64,000 nt of DNA from Rhipidocladum racemiflorum (lineage: Eukaryota; Streptophyta; Magnoliopsida; Poales; Poaceae). The position numbers and the translations under genes were made by a program. The stretch covers positions 5,456,001 to 5,520,000 of the forward strand of contig CM070581.1 in NCBI GenBank assembly GCA_036346355.1, written 5' to 3'. Below the pieces are notes generated by a model. That model was given only the letters and a program-made list of their open reading frames with translations. It ran no database searches and was not told where the DNA came from. Shown piece by piece: positions 46,732 through 57,535 of the stretch (its first letter is position 1; every line of letters starts with the position of its first letter).

Positions 46732-46973
46732 GATTATCTCCAAGTCTCTAACAGCTTCCCTTCTCCCTCCAAATCCCTTCACGAACGGATCCCAAGTCCT
46801 CCGGCGGATTTCCTTCACGAAGGGATTCAAACAGTGAATTTCTCTGGAAAAGGATTCTCTCTCCAATCCCTCTCACAAATCCCTTTGAAGGGATGCTGTT
46901 GGAGATAGTACAAAATAAAAGGAATGAATATGGCGGAAGGAAATGGAATGAAGGAAAATTGCTGAAGATAGTC
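46732..46973. mobile_element. PIF-type MITE (family 2), copy 1
   Basis: 242 bp between TAA duplications at 46729-46731 and 46974-46976. The ends GATTATCTCC and GATAGTC are inverted. The interior has AGCTTCCCTTC and AAGGGATT-type words. The corresponding site in unit A (about 41848) lacks it. A relative is at 59894-60127. Confidence 0.75.
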
Positions 46974-47029
46974 TAAGAGCAGAGGAAGATAAGGTGGTGG
47001 TGGAAGGACGAAAGGACAGTACTGTACGC

Positions 47030-47530
47030 TGGACAGTTACTTAGCAGCTTGGTTAGCCTTCTTAGTAACAGATATTTTTTTAGGGATTCATGACATTGAA
47101 CTTGTGTTTATTTTGTCAATGATTGAAATTTCATTTAATTGTGATGTTGAGGCCTGGACTACAAATATCGCGTTTCACTGTCGATCAATTTCAGACGTAT
47201 TGCTAACTTTTTTATGGTCTCAGTCCCATTTTACGTTAGACTTCTAAGCATGGTAACATCGACATATATCAGTGCTATGATTCTTACTGTTCCTAGGGTC
47301 TTCACGCATGATTCCTAACCCTTCTTGGGGGATTCTAGAAAGAGAGAGAGAGAGGGAATCTGTCCGTTGTTTCTTTATATTTCTCAAAACAATTCGTATA
47401 TTACATCGGTGATGCTTTGAGATTATCTTTTAACCAGATTTCACCTCAAACTCAGTATGGAAAATTCCATTTTATCGAGCTCTGACGGTTCATTAGTCGT
47501 TTCATTTCCCATAGTCATCTCTATTGCAAA
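47030..47530. repeat. SSL unit distal flank, copy 2
   Basis: Partner of 43173-43660. It preserves uninterrupted versions of two insertion sites: GCTGGACAGTTAC for the hAT remnant of unit A, and TTTCTCAAAACAATTCG for the Mutator-like element at 52813. Confidence 0.85.
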
Positions 47531-48447
47531 GTCGATCCTATGGATCTGCAAGTCATTAAGTCGTTGCCGTTGTTCCGGAAAAAGGTCACACCAATGAACA
47601 GTCCCTCTATGGACTACGGGCAGACTAACCTGTGTTATATGTCTTGTCCGTTTGTCACGTTTTGGAAATAAGCAATGAAAGCGATCTAAATCGAAAGGGA
47701 TGGGCTACCAGCCTACCACGCATATATCAAAGTATAGATAAAGAATGGAGGGTGATTACTTTTATTGATATCAGAATCAAACGTATGGTCGATTAATTGG
47801 TAAGAGATTGTTAGTTTGGTATGGTTAGTTGATTAATGGTAGTATCGGGTTTTGGAAAGATATAAATCGATAACGGTTTATTGGATTATAACCGACGGCT
47901 AGTACTGAAAGGGAAGTATCTTGGGTAACTAAGATCAATACAGACAGTTTCATGCAGTTCAAGGAGAACACGATTAGGTCACATGCTATGAAAGAAGATG
48001 ACAGGCGACATCGGGAAGACACACGATCAACCAAACAACCAATCTACTTTTTGTTTTTACTTTTCGTCAACTAGGAGTAGAATTTTAGATTTGTAATCTT
48101 ACCTTCGTAATTCGCTTGATCAATAAAGTTGTGTATCGCCGATTAATGATTTCGTCGACTTATGCCAACCCATGTTCGCTTTCTTTTTCGTCTAAATCGG
48201 CTCGAACGGCCGACTGGATTAGATCTTTGTTGAAATATTAGATCGGCTTAACGGCCGATTGAATTATATATTATCCTCTTGCTAATTGCAGGATTAAATC
48301 GATTGGCACACTCACACCCAAAATTAAACTCGGCGTTTGCATGTGCTGATTACCGATCAACCCTTCGTCACGTTTTTTAGCGTCAACACTTATATTTTCC
48401 ATTGTTCGAAGATTTATTTAACCTGTATTAGGAGGATAATGGATAGA
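47531..48447. repeat. SSL unit spacer
   Basis: GGATCTGCAAGTCATTAAG, CGTTTTGGAAATAAG and AGATTTATTTAACCTG match 54213-54240, 54289-54310 and 55015-55030 of the next unit, with unique sequence between them (47700-48400). No gene was recognised. Confidence 0.55.
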
Positions 48448-48806
48448 AGCAGAGTTAATAATATTGATATTGAAAAAATCGTTCAAAAACTAAAATTCAA
48501 AAATATCTTGTCGAAATCGCTGAAAAATAGTTAGTAACCGAAGGATTAGGAATTCAAATTTTTTGATAAAAATAAAAAAGATTAAAAAACTGACGGGTTT
48601 TGTCGGTTTTAACCAAAAATTAGCCGGAGGATGACCGGGTGCTAACCTCTACGGCACTGCCACACGTTTTTGATAGAAAACCGATCAATTTTGACCGAAA
48701 ACGAAGCGACTTTCTGTTTTGGAAAATTTTTAATTTGATTGATCTACTAACCGATTTTTGCTCAATATGATTAAAACCACCCGGTTTACCGCGGTTTTGT
48801 GATCCG
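48448..48806. other. AT-rich insertion-like block
   Basis: Flanked by TGGATAGAAGCA and TGGATAAAGCA, which look like a diverged target duplication, since the paralogous site near 57350 has a single copy. The interior has CCGATCAATTTT and AACCGATTTTTG-type motifs like those of the 'CAGGGTTC' group. Ends are not clearly inverted. Confidence 0.35.
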
Positions 48807-48968
48807 TGGATAAAGCACCGCTCAAATGGATATCAACTGTACGCTTCGGGCTGGAAAGCATCTGGACTGGACCGCAGTGGGCCAAGCCCAACTATCATTA
48901 TAGACGTGCTCGTGCACAGGCGTGTTGGGCACCGTCCAACATCCAGAAAAACGGCTGCGACGCTAAAC
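48807..48968. repeat. SSL unit proximal 3' flank, copy 1
   Basis: GCTCAAATGGAT...GGGCTGGAAAGC...TCTGGACTGGACCG...AAACGGCTGCGACGC matches 57363-57530. It lies immediately downstream of SSL copy B and marks the left edge of the duplicated unit. Confidence 0.8.
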
Positions 48969-49004
48969 TGATAGCAACCGATGATGACACCACACTGTAA
49001 GTGT

Positions 49005-52000
49005 CTACGAAGAAACTGCATCTTGCCCCTGCGGCACCTGTGCCAAAGATAGTTTGCCGATAAAGTTCGTCGAAACGCTGCCTAGGAAGAGAGATCCGTT
49101 GAACTCCGTCGCCGAAGTGACGAAGTTGATCACCTTCCCTTCGGCGTCGTCGAGCACCCGGATGATCTCACCGTTTTCCGACACCTGAGCCACCATTGCT
49201 CCCTTCAGCGTCGCCTTGATCCTCTCGACGAGCACAGGGAACGAAGCGACAACTCTCTTGGTCAAGGTCCAGCGGGTGATCAGGTCGAGCCATGGCGACC
49301 TCAGCTGCATTGCGTGCATTGGAAAATCGTAAGGTGATGCTTTTCGATCTTCATACGGTGCCATGGACGATCAGAGGTTAGTGGCCGATTGAGCTAACCT
49401 GAGGAAGGGCAACCCAGAAGGAACCATCTGGCGCCAGACGAATGTTATCGGGAGACCCCGGGAGGTTGTCGACGAAGGTCTCCGCCTGGCCAGCCTTCTC
49501 CCCTTTCAGCCACAATTTCAAGCATCTATACCTGCGCTTCACAAAAACTGCATGATCAGATCACCTGAAGACCGAGTTGCTGCTGCACGCCCGCAACAGC
49601 ATAATTTGGGTAAATGAACTGGCAGATAGATCGAGCTCAGTTACCTCAGCGTCTCGCAGATCACGAGGAAGGCCTCGTCGTGCGACAGGGCGACGCCGTT
49701 GGGGAAGGCGAGGCCGTCGAGCACGACAGACGACTCGCCGGCGCGGGGGTCGTACTTGAGGAGGCGGCCGGTGAAGCTGGACTCGAGGTAGTCGAGGAAC
49801 CAGTTGTCCAAGCCGAACCTGGTGCTGGCGTCGCTGAAGTAGACCGTGCCGTCGGAGGCCTCGACCAAATCATCTGCCAACCTGACGGTGGAAAGAAGCG
49901 CAGGTGCAACGGTCAATGCACAGGTTCGACTGCTCCAGATTGAGGAAGCCAACCTAACCTGATCGTGGAGCCTTCGACCGCTGAAGCAAGAAGGATCACA
50001 CGTCCGTCCTCGCCAACCCTCAGCAATCCCTGGTAAATTTGCACCAACGCACAGCTTCTGAGCGGTGTCTCATGCTATTGCAACCAACAGGCAGCCTCTC
50101 TACACGCCTCAACTTATTCTCACATTTCTCAGTTCTAGCTTAAAACGAGTAGACAATAGAGAGGCTATGGGATCTTTATCTCTCGGAAATTGGGAAAAGG
50201 AGAAGCAGGGGAAATAGATGGGCAACATCTTCTCTCCAAAAAATAAGGTGAGGTGCAGCATCTGTCGAATAAGAGCCGGAGAGCCCTAATAAGTTCAAGG
50301 CCCGACTGAAATGCCACACATGCACCGACTGAAATAACTACCAACACGTAGACCTGTTCAAGGCCCGGGTTGGGCTAAAACAAGCACGGCCTTGAAAAAC
50401 CTAGCTCGAGCCGCCTAATTTACCAGGCCCTGCTTGGATGAGTGGTAATTTCTTGAGAGGTTTTGGGATTTAGTTCAAATTTGAACTAAATCCTAAAACA
50501 TTCCAATGAAATACCCCTAATCCAAGCACCCCCTAAAGCTTGAAAATTCAATTTCCCTATTGGATTGGTTAGTATCAACGTACTTATTGATCAATCAAGA
50601 TTATATAAATATTAGATCAGAACAGATGCATAAGATGTAGATCTATCCCCTCTCATCTTTATTGATATGTGCTAGTGTGTGTGCAATCAGGGGCTACTAG
50701 CACTGGATCAAGCCTCCGACTAACCCACTGTTGTTGGGCTATTTCTTGTGTTGGCCACTGCTGTTGGGCCAAATTCTTACAGAATTTTAGTCCCAGGCCA
50801 CGGGGCACGGCACAGCTGTGGAGACCTGAATCTGTCCCTGTGTGTAATGTGTCTCTATACCCTATTTATATATAGGAGAGGAGTTAACTATTTTTTAGAG
50901 AAGAAATTATATGTATTAGAATATATGCACAAGATGTAGATTTATCCCTTTCTTATCTTTATTAATATGTTCTAGTTCATGTATAATGTGTCTCTATGCC
51001 CATAAGAAATATATATATATATATATAAGAATAATCTACTGTAGCTATGAGTTCTAATTAGAAATCTCATAAGAGTTCATTTAGAAAAGTATATATATAC
51101 ATATATAATATAGAATATTTTGCAGTAGATTTTACTCTTTTTTCTAAATAAAGTATTAAACTTATTGCTTTATATATTTTTTATCGGGCTTTACTAGGCC
51201 TCAGTCCTGGCCTCCGCACTATGTCGAGCCCAGCCAGAGCCTAGAAAAATCCAGTCATGCCAGGTTGCTCATAAACAGATACTCTGTATAAAAAAAACAA
51301 CCAGAAGGCTTGTCCATTCAACTATACGGCTAGATATTATAATATAATTGTCTTTAATATACAACTTTACTTTCTATAATTAATATACAATTGTATTTTT
51401 TATATAACTCTAATATCTATGTAATATGGCCCACCAAAATAAGTGGTGTAGATTTTTCCCTTTTCTTTCAATTAATATGAGATTTTTTTTCTTTTCTAGT
51501 ATTATTGTGGCATATTTTTGTACTTAAAATAAAGGAGGTGTCTCAAATATCACCGATTATTTTTATTTATATAGATATACAAATTATCTGTATTCCAATC
51601 GGAGCCTAAATGTGTAATCTGGAGCCTAAATTGAATTAGTCGAATTCAATTATACGGAGGAAAACAAATTCCTAGCTGATGCCGATGCGATTCGGTCGTG
51701 CGTGTGGTGCATGCAAACAGCCAGCCGGCCGGCCTTGATCGATCAGGACGCCGAACGTAACGTAACAGACGCCCGCAGGCATGTAGACGTTCGTACCTTG
51801 TCCGCGTCGCAGACGAGCATGCTGCCGTCGGCGGATGGCGCGATCCCGAGCAGGCCGGAGCCGCCGACGAAGCGCCAGTTCTCCCACGACCCGTTCGGGT
51901 GCATCCTCTGCAGCCACCCGTCCCTCGTCGCCGTGTATACCGTCCCGCCCGCCGCCGCGTCCAAGTACACGTCCTCCGGCCCGCTCAGCCTCCCTTCCCC

Positions 52001-52308
52001 GAGCTTCTCCAGCCCCTTCATGAGATTTTGTAGGCAAGATTAAATAAATCGTTCATGAGATTTAGTAGGCAAGGTTAAATAAATCGTTCGTGAGATTTAG
52101 TAGGCAAGGTTAAATAAATCGTTCATGAGATTTAGTAGGCATAGCAGAAGCGACCAACCTGGAGGAGGCCATTGGGAGGGTACCGATTGGCGGGCCGCGG
52201 AGGCGACGTGACCGGCTGGATGGGGCTGTTGAGCGCAACGTGCACCGCGAGCGACACGGCGACGGCCAGCACGGCGGTGCCGACAGCGTCGAAGAGGCTC
52301 CGCGCCAT
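49005..52308 (-). CDS. strictosidine synthase-like (SSL/APMAP-type) protein, copy B
   Basis: Six exons exactly matching copy A in length: 52159-52308, 51797-52015, 49959-50029, 49645-49881, 49399-49531, 49005-49304. The product is 369 aa with the same signal anchor and propeller blocks (STRFGLDNWFLDYLESSF, NGVALSHDEAFLVICETLR). Differences from copy A are mostly conservative, for example FPNGVALS here against FANGVALS there; FPNG is the usual family form, so copy B looks closer to the ancestor at that place. Intron 2 is 1767 bp against 928 in copy A, enlarged by a MITE and AT-rich sequence. The upstream region is shortened: near 52429 it jumps directly to the distal flank. No lesion seen. Confidence 0.92.
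50426..50536. mobile_element. small MITE in intron 2 of SSL copy B
   Basis: GGCCCTGCTTGGAT and ATCCAAGCACCCCC form inverted ends; the centre TTCAAATTTGAA is palindromic. Copies A and D lack it at the matching place. TAA follows on the right. Confidence 0.6.
52016..52158. repeat. 35-bp minisatellite filling intron 1 of SSL copy B
   Basis: Four units at 52021, 52056, 52091 and 52126 with exact 35-bp spacing (TGAGATTTAGTAGGCAAG core), one more than in copy A. Confidence 0.93.
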
Positions 52309-52433
52309 GGCCACCGACGCCGCGCGCGACGATGGAGCTCTCTCCAGGGAGGAAGCAGTTCGACGAGGCACCGAACTGGGGGCGCGTGACGCTACGTAAT
52401 GGCTGGAAGCCTGGATGCCGGAGCACAGACGGG

Positions 52434-52812
52434 CGCAAATAACTTAGCGGCTTGGTTAGGCTTCTTAGCAACAGATATAGTATTTAATTCATGGTAGATA
52501 CAATATATATATTTTTGTAGGGATTCAGACAATGAACTTGTGTTTGTTTTGTCAAAGATAATGTTGAGGCCTCGGTTATAAATATTGCATTTCACTGTCG
52601 GTCGATTTCAGACGTATTGCTAACTTTTTTTTTTATGATTTCAGTCTCATTTTACGTTAGACTTCTAAGTATCGGTAACATCGACGTATACCAGAGTGCT
52701 ATGATTCGTACTGTTCCTACTTCCTAAGGTCTTGACGCAGGATTTCTAAACCTTCTTGGGGATTCTAGAAAAAAAATGAGAATCTTTCCGTTGTTTCTTT
52801 GTATTTCTCAAA
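52434..52812. repeat. SSL unit distal flank, copy 3 (first part)
   Basis: Matches 43185-43550 and 47040-47400. It is interrupted by the element at 52813-53714 and resumes at 53724-53880. Confidence 0.82.
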
Positions 52813-53016
52813 GAGAAATACCGAGAAACGGTATACCGTTTCCAGCTTTCTAACGGCATATACCTCCAATTTGCTAACTAGTTAAATACTTCTCAGTACT
52901 CATGATGATACTATGCGTTTTATACTACAATTTTAGTAGTAGTTAGCAGCAGCATTAGCCACAAAGATCAACAAAGTAAAGAGGATGTGGAAAAATGGTA
53001 AATAAAATTTATCCGT

Positions 53017-53400
53017 GAAACACCATAAAACTTATCTGTGAAACCTAATGAAACGTATATGTGAAACCTAATTAAACTTAACCGTAAAACATCACAAAAC
53101 TTATCCGTGAAACCTAACGAAACTTATTTTGAAACCTAACGAAACTTATCCATGAAATAGCAATTTATCCGTGAAACCTGATGAAACTTATATGTAAGAC
53201 CTAATGAAATTATCCGTCCGTAAAACCCTGATGAAACTTATATGTAAAACCTAATGAAAATTATCCGTGAAACATCATGAAACTTGTCCGTGAAACCTAA
53301 TGAAACATATCTGTGAAACATCATGAAACTTGTCCGTGAAACCTAATGAAACTTATCTGTGAAAGATCATGAAACTTATCCGTAAAACATAATGAAACTT
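53017..53400. repeat. minisatellite, about 23-bp unit
   Basis: Repeated CTTATCCGTGAAACCTAATG-type units, with variants GAAACATCATG and TATATGTAAG. The array resumes at 53550-53640 after the nested MITE. Spacing is irregular, and there are no separate spacers. Confidence 0.88.
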
Positions 53401-53408
53401 ATTTGAGC

Positions 53409-53543
53409 AGTGCTTCTATGCTTTTCCTTCTAGTACAAGTTGCATAAATCTTGAAGCAAGCGAAGGGGTAAGTAATCACCATCTACCCTTCATTCATGCT
53501 TTAATAGTTGTGCAACTTTTAAAAGGAAGAGCATAGAAGCACT
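53409..53543. mobile_element. 135-bp MITE nested in the minisatellite
   Basis: Ends AGTGCTTCTATGCTTTTCC and its near-perfect complement. An equal-length copy lies at 57904-58038. It shares CGAAGGG-TAAGTAATCACC and 'CCCTTC-TTCATGCTTTAAT' with that copy. Confidence 0.8.
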
Positions 53544-53890
53544 TCTCAACTTATTTATGAAACATAATGAAACTTTATTCGTGAAATTTCATGAAACTTA
53601 TCCGTGAAACCTAATGAAACTTATATATGAAACCTATAAAATCTACTGAAATCAGGTGAAACTGCTATACCGTTGGAATGCATTCCAACGATATAGCGTG
53701 GGCTAGCAGCACTCTTTCTCAAAACAATTCGTATATTACATCGGTGATGCTTTGAGATTTTCTTTTAACCAGCTTTAGAGCTTTCACCTCAAACTCGTAT
53801 GAAAAATTCCTTTTTATTGAGTTCTGACGGTTCATTAATTGTTTCATTTTCCATAGTCATCTCTATTGCAAAGCTACAGGCGTCGATACT

Positions 53891-54204
53891 AGATTTTTTT
53901 TGTAAAAAATTATACCTTTGTTATTCAAATTGCAAAACTATACTCCTATTCAAAAATTACAAAAATATACCTCGCCAATTCAAATAGCGACAGAGATCTC
54001 AACCTTGTCGACTAAATAAATCTATGACAAAATGATCCGTCGGCCAAATTCAATCCGCGAGATAACATTCTCTGTCGCCAATTGAAATGGCGATAGAGTG
54101 TGTGTCGCCAATTGAAATGGTGACAGAGGTATATTTTTATAATTTTTTAAATAGAGATATATTTTACAATTGAATAAAAATGATATTATTCTAAAAGAAA
54201 ATTC
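53891..54204. mobile_element. Mutator- or hAT-type MITE
   Basis: 314 bp flanked by TCGATACT (53883-53890, 54205-54212); the paralogous site at about 47533 reads GTCGATCCT once. The core has TGTCGCCAATTGAAATGGCG palindromic units in tandem, similar in design to the element at 10541-10881. Confidence 0.7.
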
Positions 54205-54323
54205 TCGATACTGTGGATCTGCAAGTCATTCTGTCGTCGCCGTTGTTCTGGGTTAGCATCCGTATATATCTTGTGCGTTCGCCACGTTTTGAGGATAGGC
54301 TTATAAAAAGCGATCTATCTTTA

Positions 54324-54723
54324 ACTCCTGTTTAGACAGTTTCAGCTTTGATTTCTATCCCGAAAGTCAAAAACTGTTCTAAACGACTAGTTTTTTTACA
54401 GCTAGAAGCCAGAAGCCAGTAGCTCATTTGTACTAGAAAAAGTTGAAAGTCAAAATCTGGTCTAAGATAGCTTTCTACGACTTCCCTGGGTGGGTTGGGG
54501 TCATGATTTTACCATTAGAGTTTAAAGAAAATGACCTTTTCTCATTAAATATAAAATTTCAAATCGCACCCCTCTCATCCTTATTCCCAACCCACCTAAA
54601 ATATACTAAAAAGCCAGACTGCCAAACGCCAAACTTCTTCAACCCGATCGTTCAGCCATGCAACCCAGCTAAAAGCTACTTTTCAAAACAAAACAAAAAC
54701 TCTAGTAATACCAAACGAGGCCC
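54324..54723. mobile_element. PIF-type MITE
   Basis: 400 bp between TTA duplications (54321-54323, 54724-54726). The ends ACTCCTGTTTAGACAG and CCAAACGAGGCCC are loosely inverted. It interrupts the CGTTCGCCACGTTTTGAG spacer of the SSL unit. Confidence 0.5.
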
Positions 54724-55055
54724 TTATACGTTCGCCACATTTTGAGGGTAAGCTTATAAAAGCAATCTAAATCAGAGGGATTTGCTACTGCACATCACTG
54801 GTTAAAAGCTACATAAATATTAAAGTATGGATGAAGAGTGAACGATGATTACTTACATTCGTTTTGAGAATAAGCTTATAAAAGCAATCTAAATCGAAAG
54901 GGGTTTGCTACTATATATTACTGTTTAAAAGTTATATATTACTATCTAAAAGTTACATAACTATTAAAGTATGAATGAAAAGTGAATTGTAACTAATTCA
55001 TTTTCCTTTGCTTCCAGATTTATCCAACCTGTACTAGGAAGATGGTAGACAGAAG
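54724..55055. repeat. SSL unit spacer, locally triplicated
   Basis: The segment TTTTGAG-ATAAGCTTATAAAAGC-ATCTAAAT occurs at about 54290, 54740 and 54855, with GTTACATAA-TATTAAAGTATG after the later copies. It matches 47655-47750. No gene. Confidence 0.65.
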
Positions 55056-55299
55056 TGTTATGATATAGATAGAATCCCAGTTTAAGTATGAAAGGACTCT
55101 ATTTATTGGAGGGCGAATCCAAATCTATTTACAGCTGGCTTTCCTATATACTAGACACCTCCTTGTACAGAGAAAAATCAATCTATTTAACAAAGAGAGA
55201 GGACTTTGCCCATATATTGTGTGTGCTCCTACTTTTATTCGTATGATCTCATTGGAGTATTGTTGATGGATCGCGGGTGAACTACTACGTTTTACAACA
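55056..55299 (+). repeat. Copia-1 LTR, copy C (plus orientation)
   Basis: 244 bp from TGTTATGATATAG to TTTTACAACA, matching the LTRs at 21995-22253 and 4120-4353 in reverse complement. It contains GAACTACTACG before the end. Confidence 0.82.
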
Positions 55300-55420
55300 T
55301 GTTATGCTGCACAATGTTCTATCGAGGTCAATCAAGATCGTCTGCATGTATCAATCTACGCTGCATCGAATTCGACTAACAACACGCGATTAAATCTACT
55401 ACAAGCCAAGGATTCAAATC
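55300..55420 (+). mobile_element. truncated Copia-1 leader after the LTR
   Basis: TGTTATGCTGCACAATGTTC is the primer-site region. GATCGTCTGCATG and related words match the region just inside the 5' LTR of copy B. The match stops near 55410, so this is a 5'-truncated fragment, not a solo LTR. Confidence 0.65.
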
Positions 55421-55590
55421 TCATTTTGGGTAAAATTCCAGAGGTCACCGAAATCCGAAATCTCGGCGAGATTCAGAAATTTCGGATAAAATCCGAACAA
55501 AATACAAAAACCAAATTTCAAATCCGGTTTTTTTTCAACCGGGAAATTTTGAATGTTATCGGGAGACAAATAGTGGCAGATTGAGCTAAC
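55421..55590. other. AT-rich hAT-like fragment at a junction
   Basis: CCGAAATCCGAAATCTCGG and AAATTTCGG motifs resemble the interior of 40498-41230. At 55549-55566 GAATGTTATCGGGAGA duplicates a piece of SSL exon 5 (55636-55651), showing a rearranged junction. Confidence 0.45.
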
Positions 55591-56226
55591 CCGAGGAAGG
55601 GCATGCAACCCAGAAGGAACCATCTGGCGCCAGACGAATGTTATCGGGAGACCCCGGGAGGTTGTCGACGAAGGTCTCCGCCTGGCCAGCCTTCTCCCCT
55701 TTCAGCCACAATTTCAAGCATCTGTACCTGCGCTTCACAAAAACTGCATGATCAGATCACCTGAAGACCGAGTTGCTGCTGCAAGCCGGTAGTAGCCAAA
55801 TTCGGGTAAATGAACCGGCAGACAGATCGAGTTGAGTTACCGCATCGTCTCGCAGATCACGAGGAAGGCCTCGTCGTGCGACAGGGCGACGCCGCCGTTG
55901 GCGAAGGCGAGGCCGTCGAGCACGACGGACGACTCGCCGGCGCGGGGGTCGTACTTGAGGAGGCGGCCGGTGAAGCTGGACTCGAGGTAGTCGAGGAACC
56001 AGTTGTCGAAGCCGAACCCGGTGCTGGCGTCGCTGAAGTAGACCGTGCCGTCGGAGGCCTCGACCAAATCGTCTGCCAACCTGACGGTGGAAAGAAGCGC
56101 AGGTGCAACGGTCAATGCACAGGTTCGACTGCTCCAGATTGAGGAAGCCAACCTAACCTGATCGTGGAGCCTTCGACCGCTGAAGAAAGAAGGATTACAC
56201 GTCCGTCCTCGCCAACCCTCAGCAAT
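55591..56226 (-). pseudogene. strictosidine synthase-like copy D, exons 3-5 only
   Basis: Remnants: exon 3 at 56158-56226, exon 4 at 55841-56080, exon 5 at 55591-55727. Exon 4 is open and still encodes STGFGFDNWFLDYLESSF and CETMR, with one extra Gly codon (NGGVALS). Exon 5 has a 4-bp TGCA insertion (near 55602-55607) that shifts the frame, and its last codon has changed from CAG to CGG. The exon 3 acceptor is deleted together with about 35 bp of intron. Exons 1, 2 and 6 are missing. It cannot make an SSL protein. It is more similar to copy B than to A at several sites (FDNWFLDYL, ESSVV, SHDEA). Confidence 0.92.
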
Positions 56227-56876
56227 GGTGTCTCATGCTATTGTGACGAACAGGCAGCCTCTCTACCTGTTCAAGGCCCTGGTTGGGCAAAGCCCGGACT
56301 TGAAAAGCCTAGCTCAAGCCCGCCTAAAGCTGGAAAAAGGTTGAGAATTCAATCTCCCTAATAAATATTGGTTTTGTTAGTGTTGTTGTTAATCAATCAA
56401 GATCGCATAAATATTAGATCAGAACAGAGATATAAGATGTAAATACATCACTCTACCTTTTTTATTGATATTTTTTAGTGTTTGTACAATGCGTCTCTAT
56501 ACCCCCATTTATAGATAGAAGAGAAGTTTACTTTTATTGTAGGAGAAGAAATTTATATCTTAGAAAATCTACTGTAGCTCTGGATTCTAATTAGAAATCT
56601 CATAAGAGCTTGTTTAGAAAAATGTCTATATATATAATAAAATATTTCATAGTAGGTTTTACTAGAAAAATCGAATCATGCCAGGCTGCCCATAAACAGG
56701 TACTCTATATAATACCGTACTATCACATCTATTAAAAAAAACAAGAATCAGCTCATGAATTAGGATCACAATAACAAACTGCGAGTTTCCTGAGTGTTGC
56801 AGAGTACACCACAAAGTGCAAGGCCTGTTTGCATCGTGTGATTCTTGTCCAATTCCGACGGGAACTGAAATGTTTT
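56227..56876. repeat. intron 2 remnant of SSL copy D
   Basis: Matches 32500-33350 of copy A (GCATAAATATTAGATCAG, ATCACTCTA, TTAGAAATCTCATAAGAG, GTGATTCTTGTCC). It stops just short of where exon 2 would begin, at CCGACGGG. Confidence 0.8.
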
Positions 56877-57362
56877 TTTAAAACAAAGGGTTTTGATAAG
56901 TTTCACCCGGATGTTTTCTTTAGCAACTATCATCCAAATTTTGGGTCATTGGATTTGCTTTCAGATCAATACACACCCCCCTGAATTAGAGGTGGGTTGA
57001 TCATACGGATGTGTGTTTTGATCGTACGGTCCAAAGTTTGGATGATTTTTAGGACAAACATCCGGATGATGCCTATACACTCCCTAAAACAAATAGCATG
57101 TTTACCCACACAACTTTACAGCTAGGTATTATGGTATAATTATCTTTAATATACAACTCTACTTTCTATAATTAAAATACAATTGTATTTATTGTATAAC
57201 TCTAATATCTATATAATCCGGCCCCACCAAAATAATATGTATCACTGTTCGAATGTTACATAAATATTAAAGGAGGGATGAAGAGCGAACCATAACTACT
57301 TACATTTTCTCTTCCTTCGAGATTTATTAATTTGCATTACAAGGATGATGGAAGGGAGCATC
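56877..57362. other. foldback-like sequence and SSL unit spacer
   Basis: At about 56905-57085, CACCCGGATGTTTT...ATCATCCAAATTTTGGG is inverted relative to CCAAAGTTTGGATGAT...ACATCCGGATG, which is a probable small foldback element. 57090-57240 repeats intron-2 AT-rich words seen at 51310-51440. 57240-57362 is unit spacer. Confidence 0.4.
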
Positions 57363-57535
57363 GCTCAAATGGATAATTGGGTGCAACGCTAACGCTGGGC
57401 TGGAAAGCGTCTGGACTGGACCGAATGTCGAATGGGCCAAGCCTAGCTGCCACTACAGACGTGCTCGTGCACACGGGTGTTGGTCAATGCGCTGTGGGCC
57501 GTCCATCAAACACAAAAAACGGCTGCGACGCTCGA
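57363..57535. repeat. SSL unit proximal 3' flank, copy 2
   Basis: Partner of 48807-48968. Here it is followed not by an SSL gene but by unrelated GC-rich sequence, so the cluster ends at about 57535. Confidence 0.78.

Larger units (their letters stand above)
52813..53714. mobile_element. Mutator-like non-autonomous element carrying a minisatellite
   Basis: 902 bp flanked by the perfect 9-bp duplication TTTCTCAAA (52804-52812, 53715-53723). Two paralogous empty sites (about 43535 and 47388) read TTTCTCAAAACAATTCG, confirming the insertion. The ends begin GAG and carry the ACGGTATACCGT palindrome on the left and a diverged inverted form on the right. Most of the interior is a 23-bp minisatellite. 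A 135-bp MITE is nested at 53409-53543. No coding capacity. Confidence 0.85.

Noticed and set aside
53017..53640. Direct repeats at first sight like a CRISPR array
   Set aside because: Units are nearly contiguous with no unique spacers, they vary in sequence, the DNA is plant nuclear, and they lie inside a transposon with a 9-bp target duplication.
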